A DNA stretch of 64,000 nt from Balamuthia mandrillaris (GCA_031835245.1 JAVKOQ010000182.1:43281-107280), one strand, 5' to 3'; shown: positions 22,141-33,355, counted from the first letter of the stretch. Numbers and translations are program-made. The notes: generated by a model not told the origin, from the letters alone.

Positions 22141-24612
22141 TCACCCCCTTTTTGAACGAAGCTTCTTCCAGTAGGCGTTGACAGGTCGAAGATCATCAAA
22201 GTTCTTGACTGGAATCCAGAGGTCGTACTTAGGAGAGTAGCCTTTCCATCTGACCTTGTATTCTCGGCGGTTGGCAGGTCCACGGTGGTCTAGCACCTTG
22301 CTAACTTCGTAGGACTTGGAGTAATCATCATCGTTATCATCATCAGACTCGGAATTAACATCATCAGAAGCATCAGGGTCGGCTTGAGATTCCAAATCGG
22401 TCTTATCAGGAAGAACTGGAGTAGAGGATAGGGGTATCAAGGAACCAGAAGGGAGAGGGGGAACTAGCTTAAGAAGAGAAGGAGGAATACGATCTTCCAA
22501 CTCGTTGCCAGTAACATCCACTAGTATATATGCACCACTCTTGGTTCTGCGTTTGACGGAGAAGGGGCCGAGATACTTCGGATCCATCTTGGAGGTGGCG
22601 GCAGAATGACGAAGCATAACGGTGTCGCCTGGCTTGAATTCAACCAAGGAAACAGAAGAGTCATGCGTCACAGACACAATCTGGTTGTAGAGGTCGGTAG
22701 CATCAGAAGCAGCAGGCCAGACAACAGAATGCAACTTGGCAATTTGTGCAAGGCGGTCAGCCTCAGGAAGGGGATTGGATTCCACGTTGGAAAAATCACT
22801 CGGAAGGTTGACAGGGCGTCCAAGAAAGAGCTCAAAGGGAGTCGATTTATGCCTGGAGGTCAGCCTTTGATTGATTGCAAATTGGGCAGCTGGAAGGAAG
22901 GTGGACCAGTGACTCCAATCGGAAGAGACCAGCTTCATTAGGGCGGACTTGGCAAGCTTGACGTGGGCCTCAGCAGCACCATTGGCTCGCGGGTGATAGG
23001 CAGCAATAAATCTGTGGTCGAAGCCAGAGATAGCCTTGATAGTAGCCATGGTCTCATTGACGAACTCGGAGCCGTTGTCTGACTGTACAATCTTGGGAAA
23101 GCCAAAATCGCATATGACCCCATAGAAGGCACTGGCGGTAGCAGCCGCTGTCCTGTTAACCAAAGGGCGGAGAAGGGTAAACCTGGTGGCAATGTTGGTG
23201 ACCACCAAAACATAACAGAAACCAGATTCATCGGTGGCGAGCGGGCCAAACAGGTCCAAGGCAACGTGTTCGAAGGGAAAAGTGGCGGAGATGGTTTTCA
23301 GAGGATGAAAACCATGCTTGGCAACGTTGAAACAAAGGCAGGCATCACACGAACGGGTAGTAGCAAAGCAATCAGCCCGAAGGGAAGGCCAGAAGAAACC
23401 TTCGTTCCAGACCTTGTTGAAGAGATTGGCAGCACCTTCATGGCCAGCGAGATGGAGGCGGGAGAGTAACTCCTGTTGTTCTTCCACGGAAGAAGGGGCC
23501 GTTTTGTCCAAAAACAGCTTGATGTAACGGACGAGTTCTCTTGACGGAGCAACTGGAGGGTGCTGAGAGGCGTCAAGCACGGACAAGGAAGGAACTCTTG
23601 GAATGTTGCGTTGCTTCTTTACCGGAGCCAAGGTTTTGACTTCGTTTGGAACTACTGGCGGAGCCAGACCATCTTCCTCCCAAAAGTTGGGCGGGTAGAG
23701 GCGGGAAAGCGCATCTTCCAAGACCATCTGAACGCCAGGCCGGTGGACGATGTCGAAGTCAAACTGGAGCAGCAAGAAAGCCCAATGATTAAGCATGAAA
23801 GAAGAATGCTTGGCTGTAAAGAGATACGACAAGGCCTTGTGGTCTGTGAACAAGGTAAAGCGGCGACCCCACAGCCAACAGCGGAACTGGTGGAGGGCAA
23901 AGACCACAGCAAGAAGCTCGCGTTTCGTGGCAGGATAGTTGCGTTGAGCAGAGTTGAGGGCACGGCTAGCAAAGGCAATATAACGGCGAATACCATCAGC
24001 AGACTCTTGATAGAGCACAGCACCAACGCCATATTGGGAAGCATCGGTACCAACAAGGAAGGGAAGACTGGGGTCCGGCTTGCTCAGAACCGGAGGAGAG
24101 CTGAGGATACGGCGAAGGGCACTGATAGCTTCATCGCAGTTCTTGTTCCAAAAGGGTCGCACATCTGGAACGTTGCGGAGGGCATCCAACGGAGCCGTTA
24201 GGCGAGAATATAAAGGCACAAAGCTGCGCAAGAAGTTGACGAAGCCCAGATAAGACTGAAGTTGCTTGCTGGTAGTAGGTACGGGAAGGCTGTTGAAGGC
24301 GGAAAGCTTATCCAGATCAGGAGCATAGCCCTTGCTGGAGACAATGTATCCAACCAGATGGAGCCGTGAGAAGCCAAAATGACACTTCTCGATACAGAGA
24401 CGGAGACTAGCGTTGTTGATGGCACGTAGAACCAAGCGAAGCTTTTCAATGTGCTCATCAATAGAGGCAGAGCGGGAAAAGACGAGGCAATCGTCAATAT
24501 AGTGTGCGGCGCAGTCAGCGAGGTCCTTAAGCATGGCAGCAAGGAGACGCTGCATAGCGGCCGGAATGATCTTCACCCCAAAGGGAGCTCCACAAAAGCA
24601 GTAGCGGCGCCC
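22141..24612 (-). CDS. Element B C-terminal pol: RT palm, RNase H, integrase, chromodomain
   Basis: In frame with the preceding gag-pol frame beyond the TGA. First residues are GRRYCFCGAPFGVKIIPAAM, then the RT active site HYIDDCLVFS. RNase H is LVGTDASQYGVGAVLY. The integrase zinc finger is HLAGHEGAANLF...CDACLCFN, and the DDE core is ALDLFGPL, VQSDNGSEF and HPRANGAAEA. A chromodomain follows (YEVSKVLDHRGPANRREYKV RWKGY...). TGA abuts the LTR. There is no ATG directly after the internal stop; the first is at 24576. Expression would need read-through, or the copy is dead. Confidence 0.85.
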   Translation of the reverse strand, partial: GRRYCFCGAPFGVKIIPAAMQRLLAAMLKDLADCAAHYIDDCLVFSRSASIDEHIEKLRLVLRAINNASLRLCIEKCHFGFSRLHLVGYIVSSKGYAPDLDKLSAFNSLPVPTTSKQLQSYLGFVNFLRSFVPLYSRLTAPLDALRNVPDVRPFWNKNCDEAISALRRILSSPPVLSKPDPSLPFLVGTDASQYGVGAVLYQESADGIRRYIAFASRALNSAQRNYPATKRELLAVVFALHQFRCWLWGRRFTLFTDHKALSYLFTAKHSSFMLNHWAFLLLQFDFDIVHRPGVQMVLEDALSRLYPPNFWEEDGLAPPVVPNEVKTLAPVKKQRNIPRVPSLSVLDASQHPPVAPSRELVRYIKLFLDKTAPSSVEEQQELLSRLHLAGHEGAANLFNKVWNEGFFWPSLRADCFATTRSCDACLCFNVAKHGFHPLKTISATFPFEHVALDLFGPLATDESGFCYVLVVTNIATRFTLLRPLVNRTAAATASAFYGVICDFGFPKIVQSDNGSEFVNETMATIKAISGFDHRFIAAYHPRANGAAEAHVKLAKSALMKLVSSDWSHWSTFLPAAQFAINQRLTSRHKSTPFELFLGRPVNLPSDFSNVESNPLPEADRLAQIAKLHSVVWPAASDATDLYNQIVSVTHDSSVSLVEFKPGDTVMLRHSAATSKMDPKYLGPFSVKRRTKSGAYILVDVTGNELEDRIPPSLLKLVPPLPSGSLIPLSSTPVLPDKTDLESQADPDASDDVNSESDDDNDDDYSKSYEVSKVLDHRGPANRREYKVRWKGYSPKYDLWIPVKNFDDLRPVNAYWKKLRSKRG

Positions 24613-27081
24613 TCACCAGGTGAAGGTGAGCTTGATCTGGTGAGGCGCAAAGATTAGAAGCTGCATGAAGCTCCACACTAAATCTAGCGAGCTGGCGATA
24701 CGGAAGCCAAGGACGTACTCTACGACAGCAAGGATACCAGGAATGTGGAAGTGGATATCCACAATGATAGAGTTGATAGCTCGTGGATCAATGCAGGTAC
24801 GGGCTGAAGTCCAATTGCCGTTAGCATCCTTCTTAGGGACGCAAAGAATGGGCGAATTCCATGGCGAGTCCATGGGAGCATCCACAATAACCTTGTGGCG
24901 GTACCACTCTTCGAGCTGCTCGTTGATGGAGGAATGCCAGACTTCTGGTATAGGATACTGATGTTTGAATATCGGAGGGTGATCTCTGGTATCCAAACGG
25001 ATTGTCCCTTCTGGAAGCGGACAGGAAGGACCTTGAGGAATACGGCTGTTCTCTTCAAGAAGGTCCTTGATGCGGTCTACAATGGCCTTTTGAAGTTCTG
25101 GAGGCAAAGGAGACTCCACGTACTTATCAGAAGAAGCGACGTTCTTATCGTCTGGCGCTGAAGGCTTAGGGCCAGGGAAGCGGACTGAAATTCCAAACAG
25201 ACCAATGCCTATCCTATCAAGGATGTCTCGGCCAAAGATCACTTGAGTAGAACCAGAGAGCTTGAGAACGAGGAAGTTGTGGAAGAACTTCCGAGTACCA
25301 CACGCCACACGAATGTGGGAGGCAACGGCAGACACAGAGGCAGAGGAATCATCTCCCAGAACCACATCCTGTTGAGTGTGGGTCGTTTTGAGGTGAAACT
25401 GTTCCACAAGGGAAGGATCCACAAAGGAAGAGGAGGCGCCGGTGTCGAGTAGGGCCATAACTCTTTGCTTGTTCAAGGTTGCCGGAACCATAATAGGAGC
25501 AGCAACAGGAGCAGGAGAGGGGTTATCGGAGGCAGGAGCTTCGTGATCGTCAAGACCAAGCATGAACAGCTCTGCTGCAGCTTGCTCAAACTCCCGAAAG
25601 GGATTCTCTTCTATGTTGTTTAAAGAAGGAGTAGCCGGAGAAGGAGAAGGGGAGGCTGCAGTGCCAGAAGGAGGAGCCGGAGAAACACCAGTCGCAGGGG
25701 ACTGCATGCTGTTGAGCGAAGAAGCCGGAGGCTTAGCAGAAGTGCCACGAGTAGGACAACGATTTGCCATATGTCCCGCCTTACCGCACTTGTAGCAGAC
25801 GCCAGCTGGTCTTTGAGGAGCACCAGAAGAGGTAGCAGGTGTAGAAGAAGAGGAAGAGGAGGAGGATCCATCACTCTTTTTCTTGGAGAGGACTCGGCAG
25901 TCCTTGTCCGAATGACCGTGCGTACGGTGAAAAGAGCACCAAGGTTTGCCGTTCTTGGTCCCCTTGTTGTGGTTCGAGCTGCTCGGAGGGGAAAGTCTCG
26001 AGGGCTTTCTCTTGCTTCGGGCTTCCAAGGCGGATTCGTGTTCCAAGGCGATGCCGATGGCATCGGCCAGAGAAGTAGGGGGGTTGGCGATGCAAGAAGA
26101 AATAAATCCCGAGACAAGTTCTTCAGGAAGGGCGTTCCTGAGAACAGCAAGAATATCTTCGAGTTGAGGCGGACAGGTCATCTGGTCGATGAGCTCTTGG
26201 AAGCGCTCTGAGAATTCTCGAACAGACTCTCCGGTTTTGAAGGAGAAGTGACAGAACTCTGTATGCAGCGCGTTCTGCAGGTTTCTGCTGCCAAAGTGGT
26301 CGTGGAAGGTGGCTATGAGCCTATCCCAAGGCCATTCCGGGTGACAAAGGTTCTGGATGGCCCAGTGCTGAGCCAACGGATCCTTGATCTGAGAAATCAA
26401 GGCATAATGCCAGAGGTTTTCTGGGTAAGACGTGCCGCTAAGGGCGAAGTGTAGGCGCTCTGAAAAGATAAGAGGATTATCTTTTCCTTTGGTCTTTGGA
26501 TCGAAGGTTGGAAGATTTTGGGGAAGCTTTGGATATTTTTCCTTGCTTCCTGTCTTGTCTGAGGGTTCAGCGTAACCACTCTCGGACGAGGAGCCAGCCT
26601 CGGAAGTTTCCGTGGCAGAGCGAAGCGAGAAATGCTTGGAGGAGAACGCGGCGGGCAGAGGTTTCACCACCTTTGGCGCGGCAGCACCTGCGGAGGTAGC
26701 GCCCTTGGGAGAAACGTAAGGAGTTGACGGAGTGTTAACCGGAAGTTGCGAAGGCAGGTTCGAGCGCAGTTGGAACGGTGGCTCGTTTTCTTCTTTGCAA
26801 ATCGCGGTCAGTTGATTGATCATCTCCATCAGTTCGCTCTTCTGACGGCATAAGTCATCGAAACGTTTTTTATCCTCTTCTTCGCCACTGGAGTCCCATG
26901 ATAATGCTGCTTGCGCAATCGCGAGAGATAACTCGGCTTTCCTCTTGAGCAGGCGGGCAAGAGCAGCTTCGGAACTGTTTTCGTTAACATCAATGTCACC
27001 AAAGCTTGGCGAACCGTCTTCCTTCTCAGTGGGTATACTGGAAGAAGGAAAGTTAGACATTGTAGAGAGGCTTACCAACAA
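24613..27081 (-). CDS. Element B gag, zinc knuckle, protease and N-terminal half of RT
   Basis: 822 residues from ATG 27081. A Glu/Leu-rich coiled N-terminus is followed by a retrotransposon-gag helical domain (HWAIQNLCHPEWPWDRLI... region) and a C-H-H-C segment (WCSFHRTHGHSDKDC). Then come a CCHC knuckle CYKCGKAGHMANRC (about 427), a retropepsin ALLDTGASSSFV (about 543) and RT from about 725 (WYRHKVIVDAPMDSPWNSPI, SSLDLVWSF with the first catalytic Asp). It stops at TGA 24615-24613 right after KLTFTW, in the middle of RT. Translation past the TGA continues RT without any shift. Confidence 0.88.
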   Translation of the reverse strand: MLVSLSTMSNFPSSSIPTEKEDGSPSFGDIDVNENSSEAALARLLKRKAELSLAIAQAALSWDSSGEEEDKKRFDDLCRQKSELMEMINQLTAICKEENEPPFQLRSNLPSQLPVNTPSTPYVSPKGATSAGAAAPKVVKPLPAAFSSKHFSLRSATETSEAGSSSESGYAEPSDKTGSKEKYPKLPQNLPTFDPKTKGKDNPLIFSERLHFALSGTSYPENLWHYALISQIKDPLAQHWAIQNLCHPEWPWDRLIATFHDHFGSRNLQNALHTEFCHFSFKTGESVREFSERFQELIDQMTCPPQLEDILAVLRNALPEELVSGFISSCIANPPTSLADAIGIALEHESALEARSKRKPSRLSPPSSSNHNKGTKNGKPWCSFHRTHGHSDKDCRVLSKKKSDGSSSSSSSSTPATSSGAPQRPAGVCYKCGKAGHMANRCPTRGTSAKPPASSLNSMQSPATGVSPAPPSGTAASPSPSPATPSLNNIEENPFREFEQAAAELFMLGLDDHEAPASDNPSPAPVAAPIMVPATLNKQRVMALLDTGASSSFVDPSLVEQFHLKTTHTQQDVVLGDDSSASVSAVASHIRVACGTRKFFHNFLVLKLSGSTQVIFGRDILDRIGIGLFGISVRFPGPKPSAPDDKNVASSDKYVESPLPPELQKAIVDRIKDLLEENSRIPQGPSCPLPEGTIRLDTRDHPPIFKHQYPIPEVWHSSINEQLEEWYRHKVIVDAPMDSPWNSPILCVPKKDANGNWTSARTCIDPRAINSIIVDIHFHIPGILAVVEYVLGFRIASSLDLVWSFMQLLIFAPHQIKLTFTW

Positions 27082-27090
27082 TAATATATA

Positions 27091-27268
27091 ACTCCTTTAA
27101 CGAAAGCAAAGGTTGATATAATACACCGGGTTAATATCACGGTAGCTGAGTCCACAGTGTGTCTCAGATAAGTTCTGAGTAAGGAAGGGCTTGAAACAAG
27201 CGCCAAAAACGCAACGAATAGCGAAGTGACCTTAGCAGTAAGCCAAGGAGCGCGCTATACGAGGGAGT
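27091..27268 (-). other. Element B 5' leader
   Basis: 178 bp between the LTR and gag. No convincing tRNA primer-binding site (TGG...) was found at the LTR edge. Confidence 0.4.
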
Positions 27269-27590
27269 TGAAGAACGGGAATGATGGCGGAGACAAAGTA
27301 AGTACGAGACCCGAACTTAATTTACTAAAAGTGAAGAGTACAAGTGATAGTAAAGTATCTTGTGTTTTGTTGTAAGTTGTCCCAAGAGGAAAAAGAAGAA
27401 GAAGCAAGGGAAAGGCAGTATTTAAGTTAGAAGAAAGATCCATAAAAGAGCAAAGCATAAAACAGAAGACAGAGAAAAAAGGAAACATCAAAAAAGGAGA
27501 AGGGAAGATGAGAAGTTTCCTCAGGTCAATAGCAGGAAGGAGAAGTCAGCAAAAAGAAGAGAAGAGCTACTATATTGGAGTTTTCCAACA
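27269..27590 (-). repeat. LTR shared between elements B and C
   Basis: It sits at the 5' side of element B and at the 3' side of element C. The left about 130 bp match 21799-21935 almost exactly. The right (U3) half differs from the B 3' LTR by many changes and indels, and its tip is TATTGG...CCAACA. Confidence 0.8.
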
Positions 27591-30062
27591 TCACCCCCTT
27601 TTCAAATGAGGTAGGCGTTGACAGGTCGAAGATCATTGAAGTTCTTGACTGGAATCCAGAGGTCGTACTTAGGAGAGTAGCCTTTCCATCTGACCTTGTA
27701 TTCTTGGCGGTTGACAGGTCCACGGTGGTCTAGCACCTTGCTAACTTCATAGGACTTGGAGGAGTCATCATCGAACTCAGAATTATCATCAGAACCATCG
27801 GGAATAGCTTGAGATTCCAAGTCGGTCTTATTAGGAAGAACTGGAGTAGAGGGTAGAGGTATTGAGGAACCAGAAGGGAGAGGAGGAACTAGCTTAAGAA
27901 GAGAAGGAGGAATACAATCTTTCAACTCATTGCCAGTAACATCCACTAGTATATATGCACCACTCTTGGTTCTGCGCTTGAAGGAGAAGGGGCCGAAATA
28001 CTTCGGATCCATCTTGGAGGTGGCAGCAGAATGACAAGGCATAACGGTGTCGCCTGGCTTGAATTCAACCAAGGAAACAGAAGAGTCATGCGTCACAGAC
28101 ACAATCTGGTTGTAGAGGTCGGTAGCATCAGAAGCAGCAGGCCAGACAACAGAATGCAACTTGGCAATTTGTGCAAGGCGGTCAGCCTCAAGAAGGGAAT
28201 CGGATTCCACGTTGGAAAAATCACTCGGAAGGTTGACAGGGCGTCCAAGAAAGAGCTCAAAGGGAGTCGATTTATGCCTGGAGGTCAGCCTTTGATTGAT
28301 CGCAAATTGGGCAGCTGGAAGGAAGATGGACCAGTGACTCCAATTAGAAGAAACCAACTTCATTAGGGCAGGCTTGGCAAGCTTGACATGGGCCTCAGCA
28401 GCACCATTGGCTCGCGGGTGATAGGCAGCAATAAATCTGTGGTCGAAGCCAAAGATAGCCTTGATAGTGGCCATGGTCTCGTTCACGAACTTGGAGCTGT
28501 TGTCTGACTGTACAATCTTGGGAAAGCCAAAATCGCATATGACCCCATAGAAGGCACTGGCAGTAGCAGCAGAACACCATCAGCAGACTCTTGATAAAGC
28601 ACAGCACCAACACCGTATTGAGAAGCATCAGTACCAACAAGGAAGGGAAGACTGGGGTCCAGCTTGCTCAGAACCGGAGGGGAACTGAGGATTTGACAAA
28701 GGGCACTGATAGCTTCATTGCAGTTCTTATTCCAAAAGGGTCAAACATCTGGAACATTGCAAAGGGCATCCAACGGAGCAGTTAGGCGAGAATATAAAGG
28801 CACAAAGCTGCGCAGAAAGTTGACAAAGCCCAGATAAGACTGCAACTGCTTGCCAGTAGTAGGCACAGGAAGGCTGTTGAAGGCTGAAAGCTTATCCAGA
28901 TCAGGAGCATAGCCCTCGCTGGAGACAATGTATCCAACCAGATAGAACCGTGAGAAGCCAAAATGACACTTCTTGATGTGGAGATGGAGACTAGCGTTGT
29001 TGATGGCACATAGAACCAAGCGAAGCTTTTCAACATGCTCATTAATAAAGGCAGAGTAAAGACGAGACAATCATCAATATAGTGTGCGACACAGTCAACG
29101 AGGTCCTTAAGCACAGCAGCAAGGAGACACTGCATAGCTGCCAGAACGATCTTCATCCCAAAGGGAGCTCCATGAAAGCAGTAGCGGCTCCCTCACCAGA
29201 TGAAGGTGAGCTTGATCTGGTGAGGCGCAAAGATTAGAAGCTGCATGAAGCTCCACACTAAATCTAGCGAGCTGGCGATACGGAAGCCAAGCACGTATTC
29301 TATGACAGCAAGGATACCAGGAATGTGGAAGTGGATATCCACAATGATAGAGTTGATAGCTCGTGGATCAATGCAGGTATGGGCTAAAGTCCAATTGCCG
29401 TTAGCATCCTTCTTAGGAACACAAAGAATGGGCGAGTTCCAGGGCGAGTCCATGGGAGCATCCACAATAACCTTGTGGCGATACCACTCTTCAAGCTGCT
29501 TGTTGATGGAGGAATGCCAGACTTCTGGTATAGGATACTGATGTTTGAATATTGGAGGATGATCTCTGGTATCCAAACGGATTGTCCCTTCTGGAAGCAA
29601 ACAGGAAGGACCTTAAGGAATACAGCTGTTCTCTTCAAGAAGGTCCTTGATGTGGTCTACAATGGCCTTTTGAAGTTCTGGAGGCAAAGGAGACTCCACA
29701 TACTTATCAGAAGAAGCGACGTTCTTATCGTCTGGCGCTGAAGGCTTAGGGCCAGGGAAGCGGACTGGAATTCCAAACAGACCAATGCCTATCCTATCAA
29801 GGATGTCTTGGCCAAAGATCACTTGAGTAGAACCGGAGAGCTTGAGAATGAGGAAGTTGTGGAAGAACTTCTGAGTACCACATGCCACAGGAAACATAGA
29901 AGGCAACAGCAGACACAGAGGCAGAGGAATCATCTCCCAGAACCACATCCTGTTGAGTGCGGGCTGTTTTAAGGTGAAACTGTTCCACAAGGGAAGGATC
30001 CACAACGGAAGAGGAAGCGCCGGTGTCGAGTAGGGCCATAACTCTTTTGCTTGTTCAAGGTT
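27591..30062 (-). mobile_element. Element C: truncated, internally deleted sister of element B
   Basis: Collinear with B from the chromodomain (27602) back to the protease (ALLDTGASSSVV, about 30035), where homology stops abruptly at about 30062. An internal deletion at about 28567 joins integrase directly to RNase H. Further lesions are a stop near 28742, a frame change near 29050-29070 and a TAA near 29614. It carries the same in-frame TGA in RT (29193-29195) as B. Confidence 0.85.
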
Positions 30063-30716
30063 GCTAAAAAGCAAATGGACTGCCATATTTTTCTAGGAAA
30101 TACCTCATAAAATATGAGGATAAATACGTATTTTGTTATTACAAAACCACTTTTGAAAGTTAGCAATCACATTAGGACTCTCTTGTAAAAACCAGTCTCT
30201 TGTATCTTTTTCCTGTGGTATTATACAATGGTAAACTTTTGATTGTATTAAGTATTTTTATTAAATGACATCAACACAAAACACATGATACATAATGACT
30301 GAAGGATAGTGAGGAAATTATTGATGTTTATGCCCAAGTATGCCATATGATAACTTAATATGGTTACTATTTCATTTGTGAACAAATATTCTCTTCACCT
30401 AGTTTACAAGATTATTAAAAAAATCAGTATTAATAAAAAGGGAAATCAAAAGAATGAAAGCAACCATGCTTTTGAAGAAAACATTGTTTACATATCCATT
30501 CTGTAAAAACTGGCACAATACCCATCAGTGTTTACAACATTGGTTCATCACCATAAACCATTAACTCAATAGCAACTGTTTTTCCTAAAGCTTCAATGTA
30601 AACTTGAAGATAGCAGAAATCCTTTCAAACCAGGCAAGGTTATTTCCAAGGAAATAGTGTACTAAGTCATAGTCTTTGTCATTGATATCAGCATGGTTAA
30701 TAAGAAAATGTAATGA
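30063..30716. other. AT-rich, no gene seen
   Basis: Non-coding A/T-rich DNA next to the broken 5' end of element C. Confidence 0.5.
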
Positions 30717-31094
30717 TTAATATTTACAAAAAATACTAAAGTTATATAGTGTTAGAGTTGCAGCAAAGGCACTGTGGCCACCAAGAGGAAAAGCATCCAT
30801 TTTCAGGATCAAAACAAGGTTGTTCTCATCATGTACTAACTGTTGCAAGACAGGACAAAAGATGTACTCCAATACCTTTTGAGCATCCCATTCATGGCCA
30901 GTAAAGACCTTTTCTGTTTTAGTCTGGAAAACAAGAGGAGCCAAAGGCATTTCTGTAGAGACAATCCAGTTAAAAGCAGCGTTTATTTTCTCAAAACCAG
31001 CTAAAAGGGAAGGGACATGTAGGTTGGCAAGCTTCATGTGCTTCCAAGTATCTGCTTCAGACTCCCACTCCTTGTCAAACAAGTGAACCAGCAT
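30717..31094 (-). pseudogene. Unidentified open frame, possible transposon protein fragment
   Basis: 125 codons from ATG 31094. It contains LVLILKMDAFPLGGHSAFAA, a style seen in transposase-like proteins, but I cannot name the family. It has no clear neighbours or introns, and could be a fragment of a larger decayed gene. Confidence 0.3.
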
Positions 31095-31703
31095 TTTGTA
31101 TTATCTGAAAGATATTCCCTTTCAAGTTACTAGTTGAACTGCATGGTGAGGACAAGATAAGGCTTGATAAAGCTACTTTATAACATTTTGCTCCACTAGC
31201 TTCAATGCATGGGCTCAACTACTCTATGAAATGGTTTGATGGCAAAGGTGTTGTGCTGTATGAAGGGCCATGTTTTACAAAAAGCCATGGTGCATAGTTT
31301 TTAGCTCAGCTATGTAACTCCAATAACATTGCTAGAGTACCTGCAGACACCACCCAGAACCTGTATGCTTTATTCTCATGGAATCGTGGATTAGTTAGTG
31401 TCAAGGCATCTTCTTTTCTTTCTTCAGCTAAAGACAAAATCTTGCTTGAGGGGTAAAATTCCACTAGGAAAAAAGAGAAAAATGGAAAAGGAAAGATAAA
31501 GACTAATAACAAGTTAAGAGAACTTCATCAAAAAATTAGTAGTCCTATCTTGCAGCTGGATGCTGTGCTTGTAAGTAGGAAACACAATGTCCCAAACTTC
31601 TGCTACTGCCTTGTGCTGCTAGTCATCATTCCCATAGCAGGTGTTGGACACTCAAAGCCAAATGCTGATAACCAATGCCTTGCCATCATTGGGACCCAAG
31701 TGG
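31095..31703. other. Spacer, nothing recognised
   Basis: Short frames only. No motif or RNA gene seen. Confidence 0.4.
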
Positions 31704-32972
31704 TGTTGGTAAAATCACCAACACTTATCTCAAGACTCCTCATGTTGGATCCGTCCCAGATGCTCCAACAATCCTGTCAACTTGAGCTCGACATCCTCAG
31801 CTGTCCTGAGACTGAACGCGTTGCCAGAGAAGAAGAACAGCGCAAGTTAGATGAAGTCGCAGAACACACTACAAAGACCATGGAACGGTTACAACAGCAT
31901 ATAGACAACTTTGTTGTGTTCTTTGCATCCACCTCAGCCACACTAGGCAACTCTTCCACATGCAACACCACTGCTGCCGCTGCTTCTCCTCCCTGGACTA
32001 CCTAAGTTCGACATCAGCAAGCACCAGGACCCCGCTCTTCACACCATAGAACTGGAGTATCACCTTAACGCCTACAACTACCCTGAGGATAGATGGATGC
32101 AAGCCCTCGTCACCACCCTTGTTGGAGATGGACGTCTTTGGGCCATTAGCACTCTACAAGACCAACCATGGAACGTCGCCCAAGACCTCTTCCATCGGCA
32201 CTACTGCCTTCCAGACATCAAGGCCACAACGATTGAGGCTGTCGCGTTGTTTCAACAGAAGCCTGGCGAAAGCATTCATCAACTCATTGATCGGTATTCT
32301 GTACTCTGTAATCGTCTTTCTGACACCTTCTACGACTACCTCAAAGCCTTCTTCTTTGGACGAGCCCTTCTTCCTCACATCAAGTCGAAGTCATCAAAAC
32401 AGAGTTTCCCCAACCTTCTTCGAAAGATAACCACAGCAAATCACCTCAAAGGCAATCACAGTTACTCCACACTATGGGTGCTGTTTGCGCACACTGCAAA
32501 ACACATAACCACACGCCAGTCCTCTCCCAGCTCACATTCCCTCAACTCCATGTCTTCTACGCAACAACAGAGCAACACACCCGCTCCTGCCACTGAGCAG
32601 CAAGACTCTATTGGAGATGAAGAGGAGTATGACGAGTTCTGTGAGTCACAACAGGCTCTCAACTCTATTACTGTCACTGACAATATGCCTGGACCCAACG
32701 ACCCTATCTGTGCCCCAATGACTATCAACAGCCATCGAGTCACCAATGGGACCAGGGATGTTGTTGGTAAAATCACTAACACTTATTCAAAACTCCTTGT
32801 GCCTAAAGCTATATTTTTATATCTTCTTTCTTTTCCCTTTCTCTTTTCCCTTTTTCTTGGTGTATTTTGAAGCAACATTGGAAATTCACTTTTGTTATCC
32901 TTTCTCTATTCTTGAATACACTTCATGTCTCATCACCAACTCTTTCATTCTTGAGGTTGAATTCAACCTACA
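31704..32972 (+). mobile_element. LTR-retroelement gag relic with 3' LTR
   Basis: Begins with a 20-bp palindrome TGTTGGTAAAATCACCAACA (31704-31723). A gag follows: LQQHIDNFVVFFASTSATL, a frame change at about 31990, then FDISKHQDPALHTIELEYHL and WNVAQDLFHRHYCLPDIK...FQQKPGESIHQLIDRY, the retrotransposon-gag domain. It breaks at about 32745 before the protease and continues into an LTR-like segment 32762-32972 (TGTTGG...CTACA). The related minus-strand copy at 43.6-44.3 kb shows the protease that is missing here. Confidence 0.7.
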
Positions 32973-33125
32973 TGCTTGGATAGTTAAGCACAGGGAAGGA
33001 AGGAAGAAGGAAGGAGTTTTGGGCAGGAGGCAGGGCAAGAGGGATAAAAAGGGATGTACCAATGAAAAAAAGCCATAACAACAGCTATCTCATAGTATCC
33101 AAAGGTTCTGCTGAATGCTGTATGG

Positions 33126-33355
33126 ATGAATGAGAGAGAGGGAAAGGGAGAAAGAGAGAGAAAGAGAAAGAGGAAGAGGGAAAGGAAGAGGGAGAGAGAG
33201 AGGGAAAGGGAGAGGGAGAGGGATAAAGGAAAAGGGAGAGGGAGAGAGAGAGGAAGAGAGAGAGAAAGAGAGAGAGAAAGGGAGAAGAAGAGGAAAAGGG
33301 AGAGGAAGAGGGAGAGGGAGAGAGAGAGGAAGAGTGAGAGAAAAAGAGAGAAGGT
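33126..33355 (+). repeat. GA-rich low-complexity tract
   Basis: Purine-only stretch of GAGAGG/GAAAGG units about 230 bp long. The Arg/Glu/Lys frames through it are not genes. Confidence 0.9.

Larger units (their letters stand above)
21799..27590 (-). mobile_element. Element B: near-complete Ty3/gypsy chromovirus
   Basis: Order on the minus strand: LTR (27590-27269), leader, a gag-pol frame from 27081 to 22141 that is open except for one in-frame TGA at 24613-24615, polypurine tract, LTR (22140-21799). All domains of a chromodomain-bearing Ty3/gypsy element are present and collinear. Confidence 0.88.

Noticed and set aside
23560-24201. Plus-strand 213-codon frame antisense to pol
   Set aside because: Antisense shadow of the element B RT/RNase H coding strand; no known domain.
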